From Pseudomonadota bacterium (GTDB lineage: Bacteria > Pseudomonadota > Gammaproteobacteria > Steroidobacterales > Steroidobacteraceae), in NCBI GenBank assembly GCA_021808195.1, contig JAKBCE010000007.1:1-64000 (forward strand): DNA of 64,000 bases, in the 5' to 3' direction. How positions within the stretch are numbered: position 1 is the first letter of the stretch; the number at the start of each line of letters is the position of its first letter. Below the pieces are notes generated by a model. The model was not told the origin of the DNA, made no database searches, and saw only the letters and a program-made list of their open reading frames with translations. The translations under genes and the position numbers were made by a program. Below are positions 32,911 to 40,252 of the stretch, in pieces.

Positions 32911-33492
32911 ATGCGCTTCGACCAGGCGTACTACCAGCGCTTCTACTTCGATCCGCGCACCGCGGTGACCTCGCGGAGCGAAATGCGGGCCCGTGCCCGC
33001 CTGATCGGTGCGTTCACGGTGCACATCGGTCTGCCCGTGCGGCGCATTCTCGATGCCGGGTGCGGCACCGGACTGCTGCGGGCGCCGCTGCTGCGAGCGC
33101 TGCCGAAGGCCGCATATGTCGGACTGGAGACGAGCGAATATCTTTGCAGCCGCTATGGGTGGATGCGCGGTCAGCTGCAGAACTACCGGTCGGACACACC
33201 GTTTGATCTGCTCGTGTGCTACGACGTTCTGCAGTATCTCGAGGCCCGCCAGGCCGCGCTCGCGCTCGCCAATTTTGCACGGCTGTGCCGCGGCGTGTTG
33301 TATTTCAGTGCATTGACCCGCCGCGATTGGCAGACCAACTGCGATCGCTCCCGTACGGACTCCGAGGTGCACCTGCGCACCGGGGAGTGGTACCGCGAGC
33401 GTCTGCGCCGCCATTTTCGCGAGATGGGCGCAGGCTTCTGGCTGCGCCGTGGCGCGCCGCTCACGGTGTGGGACCTGGAGAGCGCCGGCTGA
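32911..33492 (+). CDS. Class I SAM-dependent methyltransferase
   Basis: A 193-residue protein. It opens FDQAYYQRFYFDPRTAVTSR, and SAM motif I ILDAGCGTGLLRAPLLRALP is at residues 50-70; LVCYDVLQYLEARQAALALA is the motif IV region. The FYFDP..R segment and length resemble proteobacterial class I methyltransferases of unknown substrate. It lies 3 bp after the SDR gene and 14 bp before the next small gene, a probable three-gene operon. Confidence 0.83.
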   Translation: MRFDQAYYQRFYFDPRTAVTSRSEMRARARLIGAFTVHIGLPVRRILDAGCGTGLLRAPLLRALPKAAYVGLETSEYLCSRYGWMRGQLQNYRSDTPFDLLVCYDVLQYLEARQAALALANFARLCRGVLYFSALTRRDWQTNCDRSRTDSEVHLRTGEWYRERLRRHFREMGAGFWLRRGAPLTVWDLESAG

Positions 33493-33506
33493 GGCCGGGA
33501 GAGGTG

Positions 33507-33920
33507 ATGCAGAGGTCTGAATCCGACCGCTTGATCGCCGCCTTTACCGGTACGGCTGCCTGCACGCACGAGTCGGGCGCTGCGCCGGCGCTGACGCTGC
33601 GTGGCGTCAGCGCCGAGGATCCGGCGGAGACACTCATCCTCAGCTTCATCGCAGTCTCTGCAGCAGATTGGCCCGCGACGTTCACGGCGCCTCGCGTGCA
33701 AAGGGTGGATGCGCAGTCCTATCGAATCGAGAGCGCAGCCCGGCACTGGCGGGTCCACGCTCGCGCGTTGTACGTCCATCGCGACGTCAGTGCCGAGTTT
33801 TTTCGGGCTGTGCCGCCACGGCCCGTGCCGCTCGGCAAGCGGCTGTTCTGGCGGGTGGTGCTCGGGCTGGCGCGTCGGCGGGGTGGACTGCGCGTGTTGA
33901 GCGCGTTGCGCCGCCGCTGA
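33507..33920 (+). CDS. Hypothetical protein, 137 residues
   Basis: ATG 33507, with GGGAGAGGTG just before it, opens a 137-codon frame in another phase from the preceding methyltransferase. The middle is a mixed alpha/beta domain (ADWPATFTAPRVQRVDAQSY, SAEFFRAVPPRPVPLGKRLF), and it ends in a highly basic helix LARRRGGLRVLSALRRR. No family recognised. Position suggests co-transcription with the SDR and the methyltransferase. The frame is open far upstream, but that part is a shadow of the methyltransferase. Confidence 0.55.
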   Translation: MQRSESDRLIAAFTGTAACTHESGAAPALTLRGVSAEDPAETLILSFIAVSAADWPATFTAPRVQRVDAQSYRIESAARHWRVHARALYVHRDVSAEFFRAVPPRPVPLGKRLFWRVVLGLARRRGGLRVLSALRRR

Positions 33921-33933
33921 GAGTGCGGGCCGC

Positions 33934-35079
33934 TCAGCCGGCCTCGGCCACCTCTTCCTCGAGGGCCGTGACGCCGTCCCCGGCAAGCAGTGCGCGATAG
34001 ACGCCGAGTTGCCGCTGAAACACCCGTTGCCAGGTGAAGCGCTGCAGCACGCGCGCGCGCGCCTGCTGTCCCAGGGCATCGCGATCGCAGTCATACAACG
34101 CCGCAACTGCGGCGGCGAGGCTCGCGGCATTGCCCGGCTCGCTGAGCAAGCCGCAGCGCTCGTCGAGCAGTTCGGGTACGGCGCCGGCGCGCGCCGCGAT
34201 GACCGGCCGGCCGCAAGCCATGGCCTCGAGGATCACCAGCCCGAACGTCTCGCGTGTCCCGGCGTGCACCAGCGCATCGGCCGAGGCGAGCCACTGCGCC
34301 AACTCAATACTGTCGCCCCGGTACGGCAGCAGCGTGACGTTGGCGGCGAGTTGCCGAGCGCGGCCACCGCCGATCATCACCAGATGGTAGGGGCTGCCGA
34401 GCTTTGCAAACGCACGCAGCAGCACCGGTACGTTCTTCTCGTCGGTAAAGCGCCCGGCGTACACCAGTACGCGGGCACTCTCAGGCAGGCCGAGGTGTTT
34501 GCGCAACCGCTCGCTGCGGCGGTTCGGATGAAACACCGTGGCGTCGACTCCAAGTGGCTGGTGCACCGCCTGGGTGACCCCGAGTTGCTCTAACAGTTCC
34601 ACCATCCGTCGGCTCGGTGCAAACACCACATCGAAGTGTGCGTACAGTCCGCGGACGTAGTCGCCGACCAAGCGCTCGGTCAGGCGGCCGCCGCAGCGTC
34701 GCGCCATGATGCGCGGCAGGTTCGAATGAAAAAAGGCGGCGCACGGGATACCGCGCCGACGGGCGATACGCCAACTCGCCCACGCCGGGTGAAAGGCGTC
34801 GCCGACTTCGATGAAATCGGGCATGAGCGCATCGAGGCAGCGTGACCAGCGGCGCGGGTTGAGCGGCAGGCGGTAATTGAACGTGCCGGGCACCGGGATG
34901 CCGCTCAGCGTGGAGATTCCGCCCGGCTCGAGATGCTCCTGTGCGCCCGGCACCAGCAGCGTATGTTCCCAGCCGGCTTGCGTACTCAGCCACGCGTGCT
35001 TGGCGGTCAGGTAGCGCCGCACTCCGCCGCTCGTCGGCGAATAGAACAGCGTGGTGTCGACGAGACGGCGCGGGTTCAT
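33934..35079 (-). CDS. Glycosyltransferase family 4 (GT-B) protein
   Basis: A 381-residue GT-B glycosyltransferase from ATG 35079. N-terminal SPTSGGVRRYLTAKHAWLST (acceptor site loop), then IEVGDAFHPAWASWRIARRR; C-terminal donor domain VLVYAGRFTDEKNVPVLLRA and GTRETFGLVILEAMACGRPV (E-x7-E of GT4). It should transfer a sugar to a lipid or polysaccharide. No polysaccharide cluster is nearby; the kinase gene lies 108 bp upstream on the same strand. Confidence 0.88.
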   Translation of the reverse strand: MNPRRLVDTTLFYSPTSGGVRRYLTAKHAWLSTQAGWEHTLLVPGAQEHLEPGGISTLSGIPVPGTFNYRLPLNPRRWSRCLDALMPDFIEVGDAFHPAWASWRIARRRGIPCAAFFHSNLPRIMARRCGGRLTERLVGDYVRGLYAHFDVVFAPSRRMVELLEQLGVTQAVHQPLGVDATVFHPNRRSERLRKHLGLPESARVLVYAGRFTDEKNVPVLLRAFAKLGSPYHLVMIGGGRARQLAANVTLLPYRGDSIELAQWLASADALVHAGTRETFGLVILEAMACGRPVIAARAGAVPELLDERCGLLSEPGNAASLAAAVAALYDCDRDALGQQARARVLQRFTWQRVFQRQLGVYRALLAGDGVTALEEEVAEAG

Positions 35080-35187
35080 GGGTCGATCCAGATCCTCGGG
35101 GCCCGTTTCCCCGGGACGCATTGCACGCCCGCCGCCTCAGGGTGTCAAGGCGGTCGCTGTCGCCGCCGTGCGGCGCGATGGCGCACT

Positions 35188-36504
35188 TTACGCAGCCGAC
35201 TGGGCGCGTCGTCGATTGCCGCTGCGCAGAGCGGCACAGGCGGAGATCAGCTCATCGGCGCTGCTGAAGCGGTCTTCGCGATGCTTGGCAAGCAGGCGCG
35301 CGAGCAGCGGTGTGTATCCGGCGAGCGAAGGCGGCAGGCGCGGCGGGGAGGTATTGACATGCTGTTGCAGAACTTCCATCGCGCTGCTGCCCATGAAGGG
35401 TTTTCTTCCCGTGAGCATCTCGTGAAAGATGACGCCCAGGCTGTACAGATCGGAACGCGGGTCGAGTTTCTCGCCGAGTGCTTGCTCAGGACTCATGTAA
35501 TACGGTGAGCCGCGCAGCACGCCGGTGTAGGTGCTGTGATGGGTGACATCCAACTGCCGGGCCAGTCCGAAGTCGATCAGCACGACGTTGTCGTTTTCGC
35601 GCAGCATGACATTCGGTGGCTTCAGATCCCGATGCAGCAGCCCTGCCCGGTGCACGACGGCGAGCGCTGCCGCGATTTTCTCCAGGAAGCGCAGCGCCTC
35701 CGACTCAGTGACGCCCACATGCATGCGCGCTTTCAGATCGCCGCGCGGAAAGTATTCCATGGCGAGGTATTCATAGCCGCCCTCGAGGCCGTGGTCGAAG
35801 ATGCGCACCACGGCCGGATCGTGTACGGCGAGAATCGCCTGGTACTCCCGTTCCAACGCCTGTTTGGAGCGATCTTCGCAGGGAATCTTGCTGACCTTGA
35901 GCGCCACGTCCGTGCCGAGTGACTGGCTGGCCGCCAGATAGACGATGGCCTTGTCCGATTCACTCAGCTTGCGGGTGATCTCGTATCCGGTGATTGTCGG
36001 CTGGCCGGCCGCGAGCGGCGTGGGCAGGGCGGGCCGGGCCGGCTGGGCGGGTGCGGCATCGGCTTGCGGCGCGGTCCCGTCCGCAGCGGGCGGGGGATGC
36101 TGTGCCGCGAACGCCCGATCGAGCGATGTCTTCAGCCGAGCCGGCGTGACGAGCCGCTTCGGCAAATAATCGCTCACGCCGGCGCGCAGCGCCTCGACGG
36201 CGGTCAGCTCATCGCCCCGCTCGGCGACCATCACCAGAATCGGCGCCGCCTCCGTGCCGCGCAGGCTGCGCGCCAGTTTCAGGCCCTCTGCTTCGAGCTC
36301 CTCGCCGCCATCGCCGAAGTCGGCGGTCACGACCAGCACCTCACAGAGCTGGCCGGCGCTCAGGCCGCTGAGCGCGCCGTCTTCCCCCGGATCGATCGTT
36401 CCGATGCTGGCTTGGGGGTAGAGGATTCCAAGGTGCAGCCGTAACCACTCGCGATATTTCGCATCGCGATCGACGATCAATATACGTATCGCTGCGGAAT
36501 TCAT
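35188..36504 (-). CDS. Receiver-domain Ser/Thr protein kinase fusion
   Basis: From ATG 36504, residues 1-135 form a CheY-like receiver: IRILIVDRDAKYREWLRLHL (acidic pair) and SDYLPKRLVTPARL (the conserved Lys). The phospho-acceptor region VTADFGDGGE is shifted and the switch Thr/Ser in ILVMVAERGDE is Val, so it may not be phosphorylated normally. After a Pro/Ala linker, a Hanks kinase follows: ALKVSK (Lys), HRDLKPPNVM (catalytic loop), IDFGLA and SPYYMSPEQALGEK. Cytoplasmic; target unknown. Such REC-kinase fusions are uncommon. It lies downstream of gspB, with 119 bp between them. Confidence 0.88.
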   Translation of the reverse strand: MNSAAIRILIVDRDAKYREWLRLHLGILYPQASIGTIDPGEDGALSGLSAGQLCEVLVVTADFGDGGEELEAEGLKLARSLRGTEAAPILVMVAERGDELTAVEALRAGVSDYLPKRLVTPARLKTSLDRAFAAQHPPPAADGTAPQADAAPAQPARPALPTPLAAGQPTITGYEITRKLSESDKAIVYLAASQSLGTDVALKVSKIPCEDRSKQALEREYQAILAVHDPAVVRIFDHGLEGGYEYLAMEYFPRGDLKARMHVGVTESEALRFLEKIAAALAVVHRAGLLHRDLKPPNVMLRENDNVVLIDFGLARQLDVTHHSTYTGVLRGSPYYMSPEQALGEKLDPRSDLYSLGVIFHEMLTGRKPFMGSSAMEVLQQHVNTSPPRLPPSLAGYTPLLARLLAKHREDRFSSADELISACAALRSGNRRRAQSAA

Positions 36505-36623
36505 ACGCCGGTCCGAAACCTTGGACCACCCCGGTGCGTTTGTCGCGGCCGGCAGGGCGATTCTGTGAAACCCGTCATCCACGGGCGTCCGTTATGTGAT
36601 CCGGGCGGCCGGCCGGCGCTCGC

Positions 36624-37352
36624 TCAGCGCGGCAGGAGGAACTCCCGGCCCTGGTAGGACAGGACCACCCCATCGGGCCGGATCTTGACCACGGTGACCC
36701 CATTGGCAAGCGCATCGCCCTGGCGCAGCTTCTGCATGTTGAGCATGACGAAGCGTTTGCGGGGATTGGGATCGTAGACATGCAGATCCATGTGCAGCGC
36801 GGGTAGATCGCTGCCGGGATCCGCGGCGATCTGGCCGTATAGCGGCAGCTGCGCCGTTGCCGCGCCGGCTCCCGCTCCCGAGGTGGGCGCCGCCGGTAGC
36901 AGCGCTGGGGTGAAATCACCTGGGTTGCTCAGGCTCGCCGGCGGCAGGCTGTCCGCCGCAGCGCCTGGGGCGAGCGGCATCGAGGCGCTGGAGGTGACAG
37001 GCGGCGCTGTCCCCGCCCCCGCCGGGGCACTGGCTTCAGTCGTGACAGGACCGGGCGTGGACGCAGGACTCATCGCTGTGGAGCTCGCCGCGGCGGGCGG
37101 GGTTGCTGCGGCGGGCGCGGTGGAGGCGGCGATCGGCGCCGGTTCGATCCGGGCCCGAGGCGCGCTGGCGTGGTGGCGCAGGAGGATCCACGACAGCGTG
37201 ATGCCATTGACCAGCAGCAGCAGGCCGATGGCGATCGCCCAGAGCGGTACCGCCCGACGCGGCGGGGCAACTTTGACCTCGAACAACGCGGGTCCTGCCT
37301 GACGCTGGCGGGCATTTTCCGACTTCTTCAGTGCATCGAGGATGAATGACAT
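36624..37352 (-). CDS. gspB: General secretion pathway protein B
   Basis: A 242-residue GspB: MSFILDALKKSENARQRQAG is the cytoplasmic signature start; one transmembrane helix WAIAIGLLLLVNGITLSWIL; a long Pro/Ala linker; and a C-terminal periplasmic HVYDPNPRKRFVMLNMQKLR domain. With GspA it forms the GspAB complex that helps place the type II secretion secretin through peptidoglycan. It starts 1 bp after the gspA stop. The rest of the gsp operon is not in this window. Confidence 0.92.
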   Translation of the reverse strand: MSFILDALKKSENARQRQAGPALFEVKVAPPRRAVPLWAIAIGLLLLVNGITLSWILLRHHASAPRARIEPAPIAASTAPAAATPPAAASSTAMSPASTPGPVTTEASAPAGAGTAPPVTSSASMPLAPGAAADSLPPASLSNPGDFTPALLPAAPTSGAGAGAATAQLPLYGQIAADPGSDLPALHMDLHVYDPNPRKRFVMLNMQKLRQGDALANGVTVVKIRPDGVVLSYQGREFLLPR

Positions 37353-37353
37353 A

Positions 37354-39015
37354 TCAGCCGCCGTTGCGATCCGCGCCGAGCAGCAGCGGCGTGCGGGGTT
37401 CCGCCAGTGCGCCCGACACGGCCACCTGTGTGTCGACTCCCGCGATGCCGTCGACTGTCAGCCCATGCGTCCTCTGGAAGTGGCGCACCAGCCGGACCAA
37501 GCTGTCATCGTACACGTTGTCCACCGACCCGCTCGAGTGCACGCCCTCCAGACGCTGCAGGCTCGTGCGCAGCCAGCGTACGCCATCGCCGCTCATACCC
37601 GTGGACAGCGTCCGCACTCGTCCGTCCGCTGGTCGCCACAACATCTCGTATTCACCGGCCCACTGGCGCGACAGCGCAGCAAGTCCGACGCGCCGCGGGG
37701 TCGCGCCCAGATCAAGTGTCGCATGGGTCTCGCCCAGATGCCGCATGAGTACGTGGTACGTGTGGCCCGTCGAGTCGGTCAGTACCAGGATGGCCGGGCG
37801 ATTGTAGAGCCGCAATTCCCCGAGCGAGCCCTGATCCTTGAGGCAGGCCAGGCCGTGGCGCGCGGCGCGTTGGCAGGGGTGGATGCCCGACCCTGCGCGC
37901 AGGCCCCACAGGCGCAACAGGCCGGCGTAGGCCGCCTGAGCGGTGGTCTGCTCGGCGTGGCGATGCAATACGTCAGACAGCGATGCCGTAGCGGCTGGCT
38001 GACTCTGATGTGCCGGCCTCTGGTGGGTCGCCGCAGGCTTCGTCGTAGGCGCAAGGGGGCGTGCGCCGGCGCGCGCCGCCGGCTGCATCTGGGCGCGCGC
38101 CGGCAGCCATCCGGCCGGCGCCAGCCACCACAGCGCGAGGCCGCCGCTCGCCAGCAACACTGCCGCCGCCGCACCCGACCAGAGCAACCACGATCGGCTG
38201 GCGCGTCGACCGAACACCTCGATGCTGGCCTGGCGTACCAGTCCCGGGGTGATGCGGTGCCGGTCCAGCGAGTAGCCGCCGAGCAGTGCGCGGTCACACA
38301 GGATGTTGATCACTCGCGGCACGCCGCCGGAGAGCTGGTGAATCCGGTGCAACGCACGGCGGGTGAAGATCTCGCTGGTCGCGCCGGCCACGCGCAGACG
38401 GTGCCTGACGTACGCCACGGTCTCGGGCGCGCAGAGCGGATCGAGGTGATAGCGGCCGGTGATGCGTTGGGCGAGCTGGCGCAGCTCGCTGCGATCGAGC
38501 AGCTCGCGCAGTTCCGGCTGGCCAATCAAGATGATCTGCAGCAGCTTCTGGGTGTTGGTTTCGAGATTGGTGAGCAGACGCACCTGCTCAAGCACTTCGG
38601 GAGCGAGGTTCTGCGCCTCGTCGACCACCAGTACGACGCGTCTGCCGCCCGCGTGCGCGCGCAGCAGATAATCGTTCAGGATGTCGACCAAGTCCTTCAA
38701 GCTTCCCGCGGCGCTGTCCGGCACGCCGATGCCGAGTTCCTCGCACAGCGTGAGCAGAAACTCCGGGGCGGTCATGCGCGGATTGAGAATCAGCGCGATC
38801 TCGGCATTCTCCGGCGTCTGCGCGAGCAGCGAGCGCACGATGGTGGTCTTGCCCGTGCCCACCTCGCCGGTGAGCTGGATGAATCCGCCGGCCTCCTTGA
38901 TGCCGTACAGCAGGTGCGCCATCGCCTCCGCGTGCCGCTCGCTCAGGAAGAGATAGCGCGGATCCGGTGTGATCGAGAACGGCTTCTCGTTGAGACCGAA
39001 AAACGACAGGTACAT
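37354..39015 (-). CDS. gspA: GspA/ExeA-family ATPase with peptidoglycan-binding domain
   Basis: From ATG 39015: MYLSFFGLNEKPFSITPDPR is the family start; AAA+ ATPase with Walker A GEVGTGKTT and Walker B VVLVVDEAQNL; ELRQLAQRITGRYHLDPL is the sensor part; one transmembrane helix (LLWSGAAAAVLLASGGLALW); a C39-like periplasmic domain; and a C-terminal peptidoglycan-binding domain (LVRLVRHFQRTHGLTVDGIA). 553 residues. Works with GspB in type II secretion assembly. The gene follows dinB by 10 bp on the same strand. Confidence 0.93.
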   Translation of the reverse strand: MYLSFFGLNEKPFSITPDPRYLFLSERHAEAMAHLLYGIKEAGGFIQLTGEVGTGKTTIVRSLLAQTPENAEIALILNPRMTAPEFLLTLCEELGIGVPDSAAGSLKDLVDILNDYLLRAHAGGRRVVLVVDEAQNLAPEVLEQVRLLTNLETNTQKLLQIILIGQPELRELLDRSELRQLAQRITGRYHLDPLCAPETVAYVRHRLRVAGATSEIFTRRALHRIHQLSGGVPRVINILCDRALLGGYSLDRHRITPGLVRQASIEVFGRRASRSWLLWSGAAAAVLLASGGLALWWLAPAGWLPARAQMQPAARAGARPLAPTTKPAATHQRPAHQSQPAATASLSDVLHRHAEQTTAQAAYAGLLRLWGLRAGSGIHPCQRAARHGLACLKDQGSLGELRLYNRPAILVLTDSTGHTYHVLMRHLGETHATLDLGATPRRVGLAALSRQWAGEYEMLWRPADGRVRTLSTGMSGDGVRWLRTSLQRLEGVHSSGSVDNVYDDSLVRLVRHFQRTHGLTVDGIAGVDTQVAVSGALAEPRTPLLLGADRNGG

Positions 39016-39025
39016 CGGTAAGTGA

Positions 39026-40183
39026 CTATTCCAGCATGTTTCCACGGCGCAGCGCACGGCTGCCGAATCGCTCGCGGACCTGATCGAGCGCCACATCGAG
39101 CCGCTCGCTGGCCCCGTCCGGCGCGCTCTCGAACAGACCGATCTGTGCCGCCGGTGCGAGCTCGGTGAGCACGATGCCGAGCAGGCGCAGTTTCGCACCC
39201 CGGTGCTCGGTCAGCCAGCGGCGCAGCAGATCCCGGGCCACCTCGCGGATGGCGCGCTCCTCCTGTGCCGGCGGGGCGATCGAGCGCTGGCGCGTGAACG
39301 TCGCGAAATCGTGGCAGCGGATCTTCACGCCGATCCGGCCGGCCATCAGCCCCTTGCGGCGCAGGCGCTCACCGGCCTTGGCCGCCAGGCGGCACAGGTG
39401 CGTGTCGAGCTCGCGTGGATCGCTCAGGTCGCGGGCGAAGGTATCCTCGGCACTGAGCGACTTCTCCTCCAGGTCCGTCAACACCGGCCGCTCGTCGATG
39501 CCGGCAGCGCGCTCGCGCATGCGCGGGGTGTCGCGGCCGAACAGCGGCCAGAGCACCGCGTCGGGCGCGGTGCGCAGATCACCGAGCGTGCGCACACCGG
39601 CCGCTTGCACTTTCTCACCGAGCTTGCGACCGAGCCCCGGCAGGCGTCGCACGGACAGCGGATCGAGCACCGCGCGGACGCGCTCCGGCGCCACGACCGT
39701 GAGCCCATCGGGCTTGTCCAGATCAGAGGCAATCTTGGCGATCAGCTTGTTGGTTGCGACGCCGACCGAAGCGGTCAGTCCGGTGCGCGCGCGGATCTGC
39801 TCCTTGATTCTGCGCGCAATGGCCGGCGGCTCCCCGAGCAGCCGGGTGCTGGCGGTGACGTCGAGGAATGCCTCATCGAGTGACAGGCCCTGAACCAGAG
39901 GGGTGATTTCACGGAATACCGCGAATACCTGCCCTGACACCTCCCGGTAGCGTGCGATCCGCGGCGGCACGCAGACTGCCGTCGGACACAACCTGAGCGC
40001 CGTGCTCATTGGCATGGCCGAGCGCACCCCGAATCGGCGCACCTCGTAGCTCGCCGCTGCCACCACGCCGCGCGCACCGGCGTGGCCCACGACGAGCGGC
40101 AGCCCGGCGAGTTCGGGCCGGTCGTGCTGCTCCACCGAGGCGAAGAACGCGTCCATGTCGACATGCAGAATGGCGCGGATCAT
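39026..40183 (-). CDS. dinB: DNA polymerase IV
   Basis: Y-family translesion polymerase, 385 residues. Catalytic carboxylates in ILHVDMDAFFASVEQHDRPE and LSLDEAFLDVT (SxDE). ASYEVRRFGVRSAMPM is the fingers signature; the helix-hairpin-helix GLGRKLGEKVQ follows, then the little-finger domain. The C-terminal QIGLFESAP resembles the beta-clamp binding motif. It reads toward gspA with a 10-bp gap. No clear LexA box is visible upstream. Confidence 0.95.
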   Translation of the reverse strand: MIRAILHVDMDAFFASVEQHDRPELAGLPLVVGHAGARGVVAAASYEVRRFGVRSAMPMSTALRLCPTAVCVPPRIARYREVSGQVFAVFREITPLVQGLSLDEAFLDVTASTRLLGEPPAIARRIKEQIRARTGLTASVGVATNKLIAKIASDLDKPDGLTVVAPERVRAVLDPLSVRRLPGLGRKLGEKVQAAGVRTLGDLRTAPDAVLWPLFGRDTPRMRERAAGIDERPVLTDLEEKSLSAEDTFARDLSDPRELDTHLCRLAAKAGERLRRKGLMAGRIGVKIRCHDFATFTRQRSIAPPAQEERAIREVARDLLRRWLTEHRGAKLRLLGIVLTELAPAAQIGLFESAPDGASERLDVALDQVRERFGSRALRRGNMLE

Positions 40184-40252
40184 GTCCGAGTACGCCGTTG
40201 AGTGGCGTTGGCAACTTCAGGGCAGTATGGGTGAGGGGACCGTCACGTATGG

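Noticed and set aside
37342..39021. 559-codon plus-strand frame opposite gspA
   Set aside because: Antisense shadow of a gene with all GspA domains.
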